34,312 nt of DNA from a virus. The notes under the pieces were generated by a model. It saw only the letters and a program-made list of their open reading frames with translations, searched no databases and had not been told where the DNA came from. The DNA lies in IMG/VR virus record IMGVR_UViG_3300002835_000611, positions 1 to 34,312 of that record, one strand, 5' to 3'. Made by a program: the position numbers and the translations under genes. Positions 28,158 through 34,312 of the stretch are shown piece after piece (the first letter of the stretch is position 1; every line of letters begins with the position of its first letter).

Positions 28158-28288
28158 ATAGTTCTTTAAAATAGTTTTGTAGGTGGAAACATTACACATA
28201 GGGTATGTGTTCCGAGGTCACGGAGATTTTAGTTTCCACGTGGGTGTAGGCATTATGCTAACGTACAGTACAAAACTGTTTGAACTAT
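28158..28288. promoter_or_regulatory. Large branched inverted-repeat structure
   Basis: Nested perfect arms: ATAGTTC (28158-28164)/GAACTAT (28282-28288); AGTTTTGTA (28173-28181)/TACAAAACT (28269-28277); inside them GTGGAAAC (28183-28190)/GTTTCCAC (28232-28239), which encloses ACACATA-GGG-TATGTGT (28194-28210) and TCCG-AGGTCA-CGGA (28211-28224); and a separate small hairpin TA(g)GCA-TTA-TGCTA (28247-28260). Together they form a closed multi-branch fold of about 130 nt. It may be a structured RNA leader, a cruciform-type origin or a protein-binding DNA structure. A frame at 28183-28368 overlaps it and is judged accidental. Confidence 0.65.
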
Positions 28289-28345
28289 TAAAGTATGTGA
28301 GTGGTGTAAAAATCACACGGGGAGTTCTATGTTCAATACACAAGG

Positions 28346-28354
28346 TGTGGATAA
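28346..28354 (-). promoter_or_regulatory. Perfect DnaA box
   Basis: TGTGGATAA on the plus strand is TTATCCACA on the minus, the exact DnaA-box consensus. A near match, TTATACAGA, follows at 28373-28381 on the plus strand. It sits in the divergent control region next to the branched structure. The phage encodes a DnaA domain IV-like protein (4487-4951). Confidence 0.5.
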
Positions 28355-28382
28355 GTAATATTATTTAAAGAGTTATACAGAT

Positions 28383-28404
28383 TAAATTTGTATAGTTTAA
28401 ACTT
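28383..28404. promoter_or_regulatory. Rightward promoter and copy 4 of the 14-nt motif
   Basis: TAAATTTG (28383-28390) fits the Bacteroidota -7 box TAnnTTTG and is 47 nt upstream of the first rightward gene. It is directly followed by TATAGTTTAAACTT (28391-28404), identical to 26168-26181, which contains the 10-bp palindrome AGTTTAAACT. Read leftward this is the cassette promoter motif, so the site may serve both directions. Confidence 0.55.
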
Positions 28405-28437
28405 TTTAAGTATATTATATTATAAACCAAGTGTATT

Positions 28438-28665
28438 ATGAATAAGCCAAAGACTGTTCAGAACGAGGGGCAACTTTCTTATTATATCCAAACAGAAAAC
28501 AAATATGGGCAAGCAGTGTATATTCCTGTTATTGATGTTAGAGATGGAATAGCAGAACGTGTTTTAGCTGAACAGATTATAAAAGCTCAAAATCGCAGTA
28601 GGTACATCAACTACAATCAGTATCATTTTTCCCAAAAACAAGACAAAAAACAATTTGATATATGA
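28438..28665 (+). CDS. Unknown 75-aa protein, first of the packaging operon
   Basis: 75 aa (SYYIQTENKYGQAVYIPVID, RDGIAERVLAEQIIKAQNRS, ending KQDKKQFDI): a small strand-helix protein with a basic end. ATGA-type overlap with the next gene. First gene after the control region. Not recognised. Confidence 0.65.
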   Translation: MNKPKTVQNEGQLSYYIQTENKYGQAVYIPVIDVRDGIAERVLAEQIIKAQNRSRYINYNQYHFSQKQDKKQFDI

Positions 28666-28967
28666 TGCATTCATGTAATGTACATTGTCATTCTATAAAC
28701 ATAGAAGACATGGGTATTATGGGTGTAAACGATAATGGTAAATGGTTACCCTTTGCTTTTTTATTAGATGTTGTTATTGCAATAAAGGTGGCATCTGATG
28801 ATGAAGAAGAGCCAGTGTTTAATTGTACCACTGTATTCACTGATGCGGGTGAATCATACACTATTGACACCCCGTATATGACATTTCAAGAAATCTGGAA
28901 AAACTATCTCACCTATTCTGAAGAAAATGAGGGTGATGATGAAGACGATGATAATTTTAAACTTTAA
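28662..28967 (+). CDS. Unknown acidic 101-aa protein
   Basis: 101 aa, with a mixed start (HCHSINIEDMGIMGVNDNGK), a hydrophobic middle (WLPFAFLLDVVIAIKVASDD) and an acidic end (EENEGDDEDDDNFKL). Overlaps the previous gene by 4 nt. Not recognised. Confidence 0.65.
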   Translation: MMHSCNVHCHSINIEDMGIMGVNDNGKWLPFAFLLDVVIAIKVASDDEEEPVFNCTTVFTDAGESYTIDTPYMTFQEIWKNYLTYSEENEGDDEDDDNFKL

Positions 28968-28978
28968 AACCAACAAAC

Positions 28979-29227
28979 ATGTCAGAGGAAAAAAAGATCC
29001 CAACCGTTGAAGAGTTCGTAACACATTTAAACGAACAGATTCAAATTGCTGAAGTGAGAGCTAAACTACAAGCTCTTAACACGCAAATTGCAAAAGACAG
29101 AGCTGAAGAGTTGAATGCTTTAGCATTTATTGCGCAAGTGACAAACCCACAATCAGGTTCTGATGCTGATTTAGATGAAGAAGAATCTGAGGAGCAGTTG
29201 CCAAAGAGAAAGCTTAAAAAAGACTAA
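28979..29227 (+). CDS. Small helical protein
   Basis: 82 aa, helical and charged (TVEEFVTHLNEQIQIAEVRA, KLQALNTQIAKDRAEELNAL) with an acidic stretch then a basic end (LPKRKLKKD). It has the look of a scaffold or accessory protein. 11 nt after the previous gene. No family. Confidence 0.65.
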   Translation: MSEEKKIPTVEEFVTHLNEQIQIAEVRAKLQALNTQIAKDRAEELNALAFIAQVTNPQSGSDADLDEEESEEQLPKRKLKKD

Positions 29228-29230
29228 TCT

Positions 29231-29596
29231 ATGGCTATTGTCAATCAGGTGGAGAAACGCGTAAAGCTGTCTCTCGATCAGGTGGTGCAATATCAAATAC
29301 TTACACATTGTTTTCTTTCGAATATTGCATTAAGTAGTGCGGATCTTAAATGTCTCACAATGTTAGCTCTGGAAAAAGATTCAGAGCTTAACACCTTTTG
29401 TACTAAGGTGTATCAGAAGGGGATATTTAAGAGTCCGCAATCTGTACGTAATGCAATCATTAAAGCAGAGAAAAATAATTTGATTAAGAAAGAAGGAAAA
29501 AGTAAGAAGAAGATTTGGATTAATCCAGATCTACGTATACAAGTGGAAGGTAATGTTTTTCTTGATTATAAATTTTTAAGTATTGCACCCCAATAA
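29231..29596 (+). CDS. Winged-helix DNA-binding protein
   Basis: 121 aa. The core is a winged helix: LSSADLKCLTMLALEKDSEL, then FKSPQSVRNAIIKAEKNNLI and the wing KKEGKSKKKIWINPDLRIQ. This type of protein recurs next to the IHF-like gene in crAss-like phages. It probably binds DNA to regulate late genes or packaging. Overlaps the next gene by 14 nt. Confidence 0.68.
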   Translation: MAIVNQVEKRVKLSLDQVVQYQILTHCFLSNIALSSADLKCLTMLALEKDSELNTFCTKVYQKGIFKSPQSVRNAIIKAEKNNLIKKEGKSKKKIWINPDLRIQVEGNVFLDYKFLSIAPQ

Positions 29597-29984
29597 ATTT
29601 CGTAATCTTTTACCATCCTTTGCAATGGAGATGGATAAATCTGTTGAGGAGGTGGATGCTGTAATGTCTTTTTTCTATAAGACATTAAGATCTAGTCTTT
29701 CTTCTTTAGAAAATCCCACGGTACATGTCCAAAACCTTGGGAATTTTTATATTAAGGAGAAAGCACTAGATGCTACTATTGAGCAATATAGTCGTTTATT
29801 AGAAAAATTAGATAACACTAGTTTTAAAGAATACGGAATTAAGAAAACATTGGTTACAGAAATAGAAACGATGCGTAAGGTGAAAGAAAAGTTAAATGAA
29901 GAACGTGGTAGAAGACGCGAAATAATTAATAAACGCTTTAACAATGAATCTACAAAAGAACATAATACAGATATGGAAGAGTAA
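29583..29984 (+). CDS. HU/IHF-like protein
   Basis: 133 aa, longer than HU (90 aa). Residues about 1-55 (FRNLLPSFAMEMDKSVEEVD, VMSFFYKTLRSSLSSLENPT) match the helical dimerisation part of HU/IHF, and VHVQNLGNFYIKEKALDATI the start of its beta arm (HU has xxLxGFGxFxVxxRxAR). The following long helix (about 65-115, KLDNTSFKEYGIKKTLVTEI) replaces the normal arms. crAss-like phages carry such IHF-type subunits; it would bend or compact DNA. Confidence 0.72.
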   Translation: MHPNKFRNLLPSFAMEMDKSVEEVDAVMSFFYKTLRSSLSSLENPTVHVQNLGNFYIKEKALDATIEQYSRLLEKLDNTSFKEYGIKKTLVTEIETMRKVKEKLNEERGRRREIINKRFNNESTKEHNTDMEE

Positions 29985-30273
29985 GGGTCAGATTATTGAG
30001 GGCATTACCAATTCCATATTTAAAAGAGAAGATGTAGAAGAGATTGCAGAGCAAAGACTGAGTGTATGTAAAGAATGCACACTTTATGATGGTAGTGGTA
30101 AAGGATGTGCAGTGCCAGGAACACAACCATGTTGTAATCAGGGTATGGGAGGATGTGGATGTTCTTTATCTTTAAAGACTAGAGCTCTTTCTTCTGAGTG
30201 TCCACTAGGATATTGGAAAGCTGTTCTTTCAGAGGAAGAAGAGGATAAACTGAATGAAAAATTAGGATTATGA
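29944..30273 (+). CDS. Cys-rich zinc-binding protein
   Basis: 109 aa. A helical N-terminus (IIQIWKSKGQIIEGITNSIF, EEIAEQRLSVCKECTLYD) leads into a cysteine cluster: CKEC, KGCAVPGTQPCCN, GGCGCSLSLKTRALSSECP. Nine cysteines suggest two zinc sites. Such proteins are conserved beside the nuclease and terminase of crAss-like phages and may assist DNA processing. Overlaps the previous gene by 41 nt and the next by 4 nt. Confidence 0.7.
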   Translation: MNLQKNIIQIWKSKGQIIEGITNSIFKREDVEEIAEQRLSVCKECTLYDGSGKGCAVPGTQPCCNQGMGGCGCSLSLKTRALSSECPLGYWKAVLSEEEEDKLNEKLGL

Positions 30274-31082
30274 GTTTAATATTTAAACCAGAAAAGCACG
30301 AGTATGTATCATTAAATGGAGAGAATGTAGATTGGACTAGTGTCACTAGTTTCATTTCTAACTTTAAACAACCATTTGATGCGGATACTATTGCTCTTAA
30401 GTCTTCTCGCAATAAAAAGAGTAAATGGTATGGAATGAGCGCAGATGATATCAAAAGTGCTTGGAAGTCTGAAGCAAAACGTGCTACAGACCTTGGTACA
30501 TGGTATCATAACTGTAGAGAAGCTGATCTTTGTCATTTAGAAACAATAGAAAGGGAAGGAGTTACGGTTCCTGTTTTTAAACCCGTAGAAATAGACGGTA
30601 TCAAGTATGCGCCAGATCAAAAACTTAAGGATGGCATCTATCCTGAGCACATGGTATATTTGAAATCTGTTGGTCTTTGTGGTCAGTCTGACTTAGTAGA
30701 AATAGTAAATGGTCATGTTAACATTACAGACTACAAAACTAACAAAGAAATTAAGATTGAAAGTTATGTAAACTGGGAAGGTGTCTCGCAAAAGATGTCT
30801 CCTCCAGTAGCGCACCTTGACGATTGTAACTTTAATCATTATGCGTTACAACTGAGTTTGTATATGTACATGATACTGAAGCATAATCCAAAGCTAAAAG
30901 CAGGAACCCTAACTCTTCATCACATTTTATTTGAAGAAGCAGGAAGAGATAAGTTTGACAATCCTATTACAGCATTAGATACAAATGGAGATCCAATTGT
31001 ACTAGACGTTGTGCAATATGATGTACCCTATTTAAAATCAGAAATAAGTGAATTAATAAAATGGAAAACCAGCAACCAGTAG
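30270..31082 (+). CDS. PD-(D/E)XK nuclease (RecB/Cas4-like)
   Basis: 270 aa. Motifs in order: GTWYHN (76-81, the N-terminal histidine of the RecB/Cas4 group), GQSDLVEI (138-145, Asp), ITDYKTN (152-158, D-x-K of the catalytic core) and QLSLYMYMI (194-202, QxxxY helix). The order and spacing are those of RecB-type exonucleases. It would resect DNA ends in recombination, genome maturation or host DNA breakdown. Located just before the terminase genes and conserved in crAss-like phages. Confidence 0.83.
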   Translation: MSLIFKPEKHEYVSLNGENVDWTSVTSFISNFKQPFDADTIALKSSRNKKSKWYGMSADDIKSAWKSEAKRATDLGTWYHNCREADLCHLETIEREGVTVPVFKPVEIDGIKYAPDQKLKDGIYPEHMVYLKSVGLCGQSDLVEIVNGHVNITDYKTNKEIKIESYVNWEGVSQKMSPPVAHLDDCNFNHYALQLSLYMYMILKHNPKLKAGTLTLHHILFEEAGRDKFDNPITALDTNGDPIVLDVVQYDVPYLKSEISELIKWKTSNQ

Positions 31083-31315
31083 TTTATAATCTTAGTGATC
31101 TTATTGATCTTTATTTAGCAGCAAGACTTCCAGAAGGAGAAAAGATTTTTAAATATCAATCTTCACCTGGTAATACAAAATGGATACATATTGATGAGCT
31201 TAGAATACAAGCTAACTTTAAAGCTTACTATCCAACTGGTCAAAAGTATATAGAAGGATTTGCTGGCGTAGTTAATAATCACCATCAAGTTAAAAAAGAT
31301 GATAAGACTATTTGA
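31061..31315 (+). CDS. Unknown 84-aa protein
   Basis: 84 aa (VYNLSDLIDLYLAARLPEGE, FKYQSSPGNTKWIHIDELRI, FKAYYPTGQKYIEGFAGVVN): a small alpha/beta protein. It overlaps the nuclease by 22 nt and the next gene by 17 nt. Not recognised. Confidence 0.62.
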   Translation: MENQQPVVYNLSDLIDLYLAARLPEGEKIFKYQSSPGNTKWIHIDELRIQANFKAYYPTGQKYIEGFAGVVNNHHQVKKDDKTI

Positions 31316-31811
31316 TATACAAAATGGACAGGTGATACCATCTGAACATTGTTATACGTTAGCATTTTTAAAAGATATAATGGACAATTTTCCTGACGAT
31401 TGTAATAAGATATATACATATCTTTTTTATATGACTTGTCCAAATCCAGATCTTAATCCTTTTTTTCATTTTCCAGATGAAGAAAAAGAAGAAATAATAT
31501 TACAAGAAATAGGAGCAGAGTTTTCTACAGATGAAGATATGATAGTTAGAGCATTGAAATTATGCGAAAAAATGTATCAGACAGAAACATCTAGAGCATA
31601 TTATGGTATTAAAAAAGCATTAGATAATATAGCAAGATATATGTCTAGTACACAAATTACTGATGGACGAGATGGGAATATTGCTCAAATAGGACGTATA
31701 GCAAAAGACTTTGACGCTATTAGACAGAGTTATAAAGGAGTGTATAAAGATCTTATGGAAGAGCAACAATCATCTGTACGTGGAGGTCAAAATCTAGCAT
31801 ATGATCAGTAG
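31299..31811 (+). CDS. Conserved crAss-like protein upstream of terminase
   Basis: 170 aa, helical. N-terminal part has DNFPDDCNKIYTYLFYMTCP and NPFFHFPDEEKEEIILQEIG; the C-terminal part (about 95-170) has MYQTETSRAYYGIKKALDNI and SVRGGQNLAYDQ. Its position directly before TerL is where small terminases often lie, but no DNA-binding domain is evident, so the call is only positional. The RGGQNLAYDQ end looks conserved in related phages, from memory. Confidence 0.6.
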   Translation: MIRLFDIQNGQVIPSEHCYTLAFLKDIMDNFPDDCNKIYTYLFYMTCPNPDLNPFFHFPDEEKEEIILQEIGAEFSTDEDMIVRALKLCEKMYQTETSRAYYGIKKALDNIARYMSSTQITDGRDGNIAQIGRIAKDFDAIRQSYKGVYKDLMEEQQSSVRGGQNLAYDQ

Positions 31812-31911
31812 TATGGCATTAAATGTATTTACGGTGTGGATTTTTATACTATCTATAATAGCGGTTATTATTGCTGGAATAGATGTATGGGATCAAACTA
31901 AGGACAAGTGA
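31801..31911 (+). CDS. 36-aa single-pass membrane peptide
   Basis: A frame from ATG 31801 (or ATG 31813) to TGA 31911. One hydrophobic helix (VFTVWIFILSIIAVIIAGID) and a charged end (VWDQTKDK). Its TGA overlaps the GTG start of the terminase gene (GTGA). Function unknown. Confidence 0.5.
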   Translation: MISSMALNVFTVWIFILSIIAVIIAGIDVWDQTKDK

Positions 31912-34118
31912 ATTTATCTGTATATAAAACAGTTCCTACGTGGAATAATGGTGTGTGGGAAACTACAGAATTTGAATCTAGAGATGATTGGAAAGAATTT
32001 GTGCGTTCTGTATTTATAGAAGAAGGTCCCGATATAGGGTATAAATTTGACGAGACATCTTTTCTTTTTAATGAACAAGCTAGAAAGTTTCAAAAAGATG
32101 GATATTATTGTTCAGCTCCTGTAAGAACTAAAGATTATATAAACTATTGGGACGATCAGAAAACAAAATGTAAGTCAGGAGTTATTTTTAAAAATAAGGA
32201 TAACACTTGGTATCTAAGTAGAGACTACTACATGTGGTTAAACTTTCTTCCTATTTATGACAAGGAAGAATCTAGATTTGACTTTGCTAAAGTGAGAGAC
32301 GCACAGTATCATATGGCGTTGTACGAATGTTTAGCAGAACTAGAATATAAACATTGTCCTATTTTAAAAAAGCGTCAGATAGCATCTTCCTATTTTCATG
32401 CTGGTAAACTTATTAATCAATACTGGTTTGAGTCTGGTGCGATTCTTAAAATAGGTGCTAGTCTTAAAGACTACATCAATGAAAAGGGTACATGGAGAAT
32501 GCTCAATGAATATAAAAACTTTTTGAATGAGCACACTGCATGGTATCGTCCTAACGACCCAGATAAAGTGTTAGCATGGCAGCAACGTATCAAAGTGAGA
32601 GTGAATGGCAGAGATACATTTAGAGGATTGTTTTCAGTGTTACAAGGAACATCATTTGAAAAAGATGCAACAGCTGGTGTCGGTGGTCCCGTAACCTACT
32701 TCTTTCATGAGGAAGCTGGTATTGCTCCTAAGATGGATGAAACATACGAGTATATGCGTCCTGCTATGCAATCAGGTATGATTACTACCGGAGTTTTTAT
32801 TGCTGCAGGATCTGTGGGTGATCTTGATCAATGCGAACCTCTTAAGAACTTTATCATGAATCCAGAGGTTTATGATATGTTGGCAGTAACAACATCATTA
32901 TTAGACTCAAAAGGTACAATAGGTAAGAGCGGACTTTTTATTCCAGAACAATGGTCTATGCCACCGTTCATAGATGAATATGGAAATTCAAGAGTGGTAG
33001 AAGCTCTGGAAGCAATCAAAAAAGAAAGAGAAAAGTGGAAGAAAGAGTTAAACCCTGAACAGTATCAATTACGTATATCTCAGAAACCTACAAACATAGA
33101 AGAAGCATTTGCATTTAGAAAAGAGTCTAAGTTTCCTCAGCATTTGGTTTCTAAACAAATGCAACGTGTAGAAGATAAAGAATATCCTTATGAGTTATTA
33201 GATCTTTACAAAAATGAACAGGGTAAGATTATTGCACAAGAGTCTAGAAAGCTTCCCATCTCCGAGTTTCCTATTTCTAAGACAGCAGAAGATAAAGAAG
33301 GATGTATTGTTGTTTGGGAAAAACCTGTTTCTAATCCTGGGTTTGGAATGTATTATGCATCTATTGACCCTGTAGGGGAAGGTAAGACGACCACCTCAGA
33401 TTCATTATGTTCTATTTTTATTTACAAAACTAAGGTGGAGGTGACAAAGGATGACGGATATGGAGACCGTAAAACATATGTAGAACATGATAAGATTGTA
33501 GCTAGCTGGTGTGGGAGGTTTGATGACATCAATAAAACACATGAGCGTTTAGAGCTAATAATTGAATGGTATAATGCCTGGACTGTGGTGGAAAATAATA
33601 TCTCACTATTCATCCAGTATATGATTTCTAGAAAAAAACAGCGCTATCTAGTACCAAAAGACCAAATCTTATTCCTTAAAGATTTAGGATCTAATGCCAC
33701 TGTATATCAAACATACGGATGGAAAAACACTGGGACACTCTTTAAGCAACACCTCTTATCCTATGGTATTCAATATCTTACAGAAGAAATAGACGAGGAG
33801 ATAAATGAAAAAGGAGAGACAACAAAAGTGATGTTTGGGGTGGAGCGTATTCCAGATCCCATGCTTTTAAAGGAGATGCAGGCATACCATGAAGGTTTAA
33901 ACGTGGACCGTTTAGTGGCATTCTGTGCACTTATAGCGTTTGCAAAAGTGCAGGAGTCAAACAGAGGGGTACATAAGCGTTTAGAAGCAAACTCAAATTT
34001 GGAAAAGTCAGAAAAAAGTTATAAATTAAAATTGAACCCTTTTAGACATATTGGAGGTTCACAATCAATTGGTTCTGGTATGTCTAAACCCCGTTCACCA
34101 TTTAAAAACTTAAAGTAG
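31908..34118 (+). CDS. terL: Terminase large subunit
   Basis: 736 aa with a GTG start coupled to the previous stop. The ATPase lobe has LKKRQIASSYFHAGKLI (near 154, in place of a classical P-loop) and a Walker B strand VTYFFHEEAG (near 262). The RNase H-fold nuclease lobe has MYYASIDPVGEGKTTTSDSL (catalytic Asp near 484), VENNISLFIQYMI (near 563) and RIPDPMLLKEMQAYHEGLNV plus DRLVAF for the last acidic residue. It would cut and pump genome DNA into proheads. The gene order and divergence from common TerL families fit crAss-like phages. Confidence 0.88.
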   Translation: MNLSVYKTVPTWNNGVWETTEFESRDDWKEFVRSVFIEEGPDIGYKFDETSFLFNEQARKFQKDGYYCSAPVRTKDYINYWDDQKTKCKSGVIFKNKDNTWYLSRDYYMWLNFLPIYDKEESRFDFAKVRDAQYHMALYECLAELEYKHCPILKKRQIASSYFHAGKLINQYWFESGAILKIGASLKDYINEKGTWRMLNEYKNFLNEHTAWYRPNDPDKVLAWQQRIKVRVNGRDTFRGLFSVLQGTSFEKDATAGVGGPVTYFFHEEAGIAPKMDETYEYMRPAMQSGMITTGVFIAAGSVGDLDQCEPLKNFIMNPEVYDMLAVTTSLLDSKGTIGKSGLFIPEQWSMPPFIDEYGNSRVVEALEAIKKEREKWKKELNPEQYQLRISQKPTNIEEAFAFRKESKFPQHLVSKQMQRVEDKEYPYELLDLYKNEQGKIIAQESRKLPISEFPISKTAEDKEGCIVVWEKPVSNPGFGMYYASIDPVGEGKTTTSDSLCSIFIYKTKVEVTKDDGYGDRKTYVEHDKIVASWCGRFDDINKTHERLELIIEWYNAWTVVENNISLFIQYMISRKKQRYLVPKDQILFLKDLGSNATVYQTYGWKNTGTLFKQHLLSYGIQYLTEEIDEEINEKGETTKVMFGVERIPDPMLLKEMQAYHEGLNVDRLVAFCALIAFAKVQESNRGVHKRLEANSNLEKSEKSYKLKLNPFRHIGGSQSIGSGMSKPRSPFKNLK

Positions 34119-34208
34119 ATGTACGTGTTTGAAACCACTTTTACTACACCAAGTATTTATACTTATTCTTCTAGCACTGCTGGAGACATTATTTTTTTTT
34201 ATAAGTAA
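34119..34208 (+). CDS. 29-aa peptide after terminase
   Basis: A frame whose ATG follows the terminase TAG directly (TAGATG). Rich in T/S/Y/F (MYVFETTFTTPSIYTYSSST, ending GDIIFFYK). Position supports translation; function unknown. Confidence 0.4.
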   Translation: MYVFETTFTTPSIYTYSSSTAGDIIFFYK

Positions 34209-34217
34209 CTCATAATC

Positions 34218-34312
34218 ATGCAGATATTAAATGCTTTAGATCTTAAATCTGGCAAAAAAGCTGAGTATAACAAGTTGGGTACACTCACCCAACCTATTCA
34301 GTTTTTACCCCT
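34218..34312 (+). CDS. Start of probable portal protein (cut by window edge)
   Basis: The last 95 nt begin a frame MQILNALDLKSGKKAEYNKL and continue with LTQPIQFLP. The gene after TerL in crAss-like phages usually encodes the portal, and the short TQPIQF pattern fits the N-terminus I recall for that protein, but 31 residues are too few to prove it. Confidence 0.5.
   Translation, partial: MQILNALDLKSGKKAEYNKLGTLTQPIQFLP

Noticed and set aside
28183-28368. Plus-strand 61-residue frame starting with GTG
   Set aside because: It coincides with the branched inverted-repeat structure, which explains its sequence, and it has no operon partner at a normal spacing.
1-34312. Recoded TAG (suppressor tRNA) as in some crAss-like phages
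   Set aside because: All long genes are uninterrupted under the standard code, TAG is used as a stop (for example TerL), and no CTA-anticodon tRNA is seen here.
1-34312. CRISPR array, insertion sequence, integrase or attachment site
   Set aside because: No regularly spaced repeats, no transposase or recombinase motifs and no repeated att-like core were found.

Overview
The window looks like part of the genome of a lytic tailed phage of the crAss-like group (Crassvirales), whose hosts are Bacteroidota. That rests on gene content recalled from the family, not on a search: a DnaG-type primase, an ssDNA-binding protein next to a Sak4-like ATPase, a DnaB-type helicase, uracil-DNA glycosylase, a DEAD/SNF2-type helicase with an HNH protein, a PD-(D/E)XK nuclease, an HU/IHF-like protein, a Cys-rich zinc protein and a large terminase. 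The DNA is AT-rich and most start codons have A/T-rich leaders without a strong Shine-Dalgarno sequence, as in Bacteroidota. There is no integrase, CRISPR array or insertion sequence. The standard code with TAG as a stop fits every gene.

Layout. (1) 1-4951, minus: replication block (primase, SSB-like, Sak4-like, DnaB, a protein ending in a DnaA domain IV-like fold). (2) 5069-9524, plus: lysis genes (spanin-like membrane proteins, holin-like protein, amidase), then appendage proteins sharing a repeated FVRYTKSGKIVPGS module. (3) 9620-27542, minus except one gene at 10380: UDG, helicase, HNH and many small unknown genes, a full-length phage tmRNA, a metallophosphoesterase, a MoxR/CobS-type AAA+ ATPase with a VWA-like partner, an operon of three DNA-binding-type proteins, two small lipoproteins, and a row of one-gene cassettes each with its own promoter motif and terminator. 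(4) 27543-28437: divergent control region with a large branched inverted-repeat structure, a perfect DnaA box and promoter-like elements. (5) 28438-34312, plus: small genes, winged-helix protein, HU/IHF-like protein, zinc protein, nuclease, terminase and the start of the probable portal gene.

The most unusual material is RNA. In one transcription unit (24592-22544, minus) each of three genes is followed by a compact tRNA-like element: an acceptor-type helix, a 10-11 nt connecting loop with invariant ATGGT, and a T-arm with the loop TTCGATT, but no anticodon arm. In two of the three the stop codon forms the first bases of the acceptor helix. The phage also encodes a 355-nt tmRNA that starts 5 nt after a stop codon and specifies an unusually long 26-residue tag ending in AIAA. 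A fourth, 78-nt element resembles a rearranged tRNA-Leu. One testable reading is that host tRNA-processing enzymes cut phage mRNAs at these sites and that the phage tmRNA deals with the resulting stop-less messages. This is inference.

Functions of many small proteins could not be recognised and are described only by what is visible.
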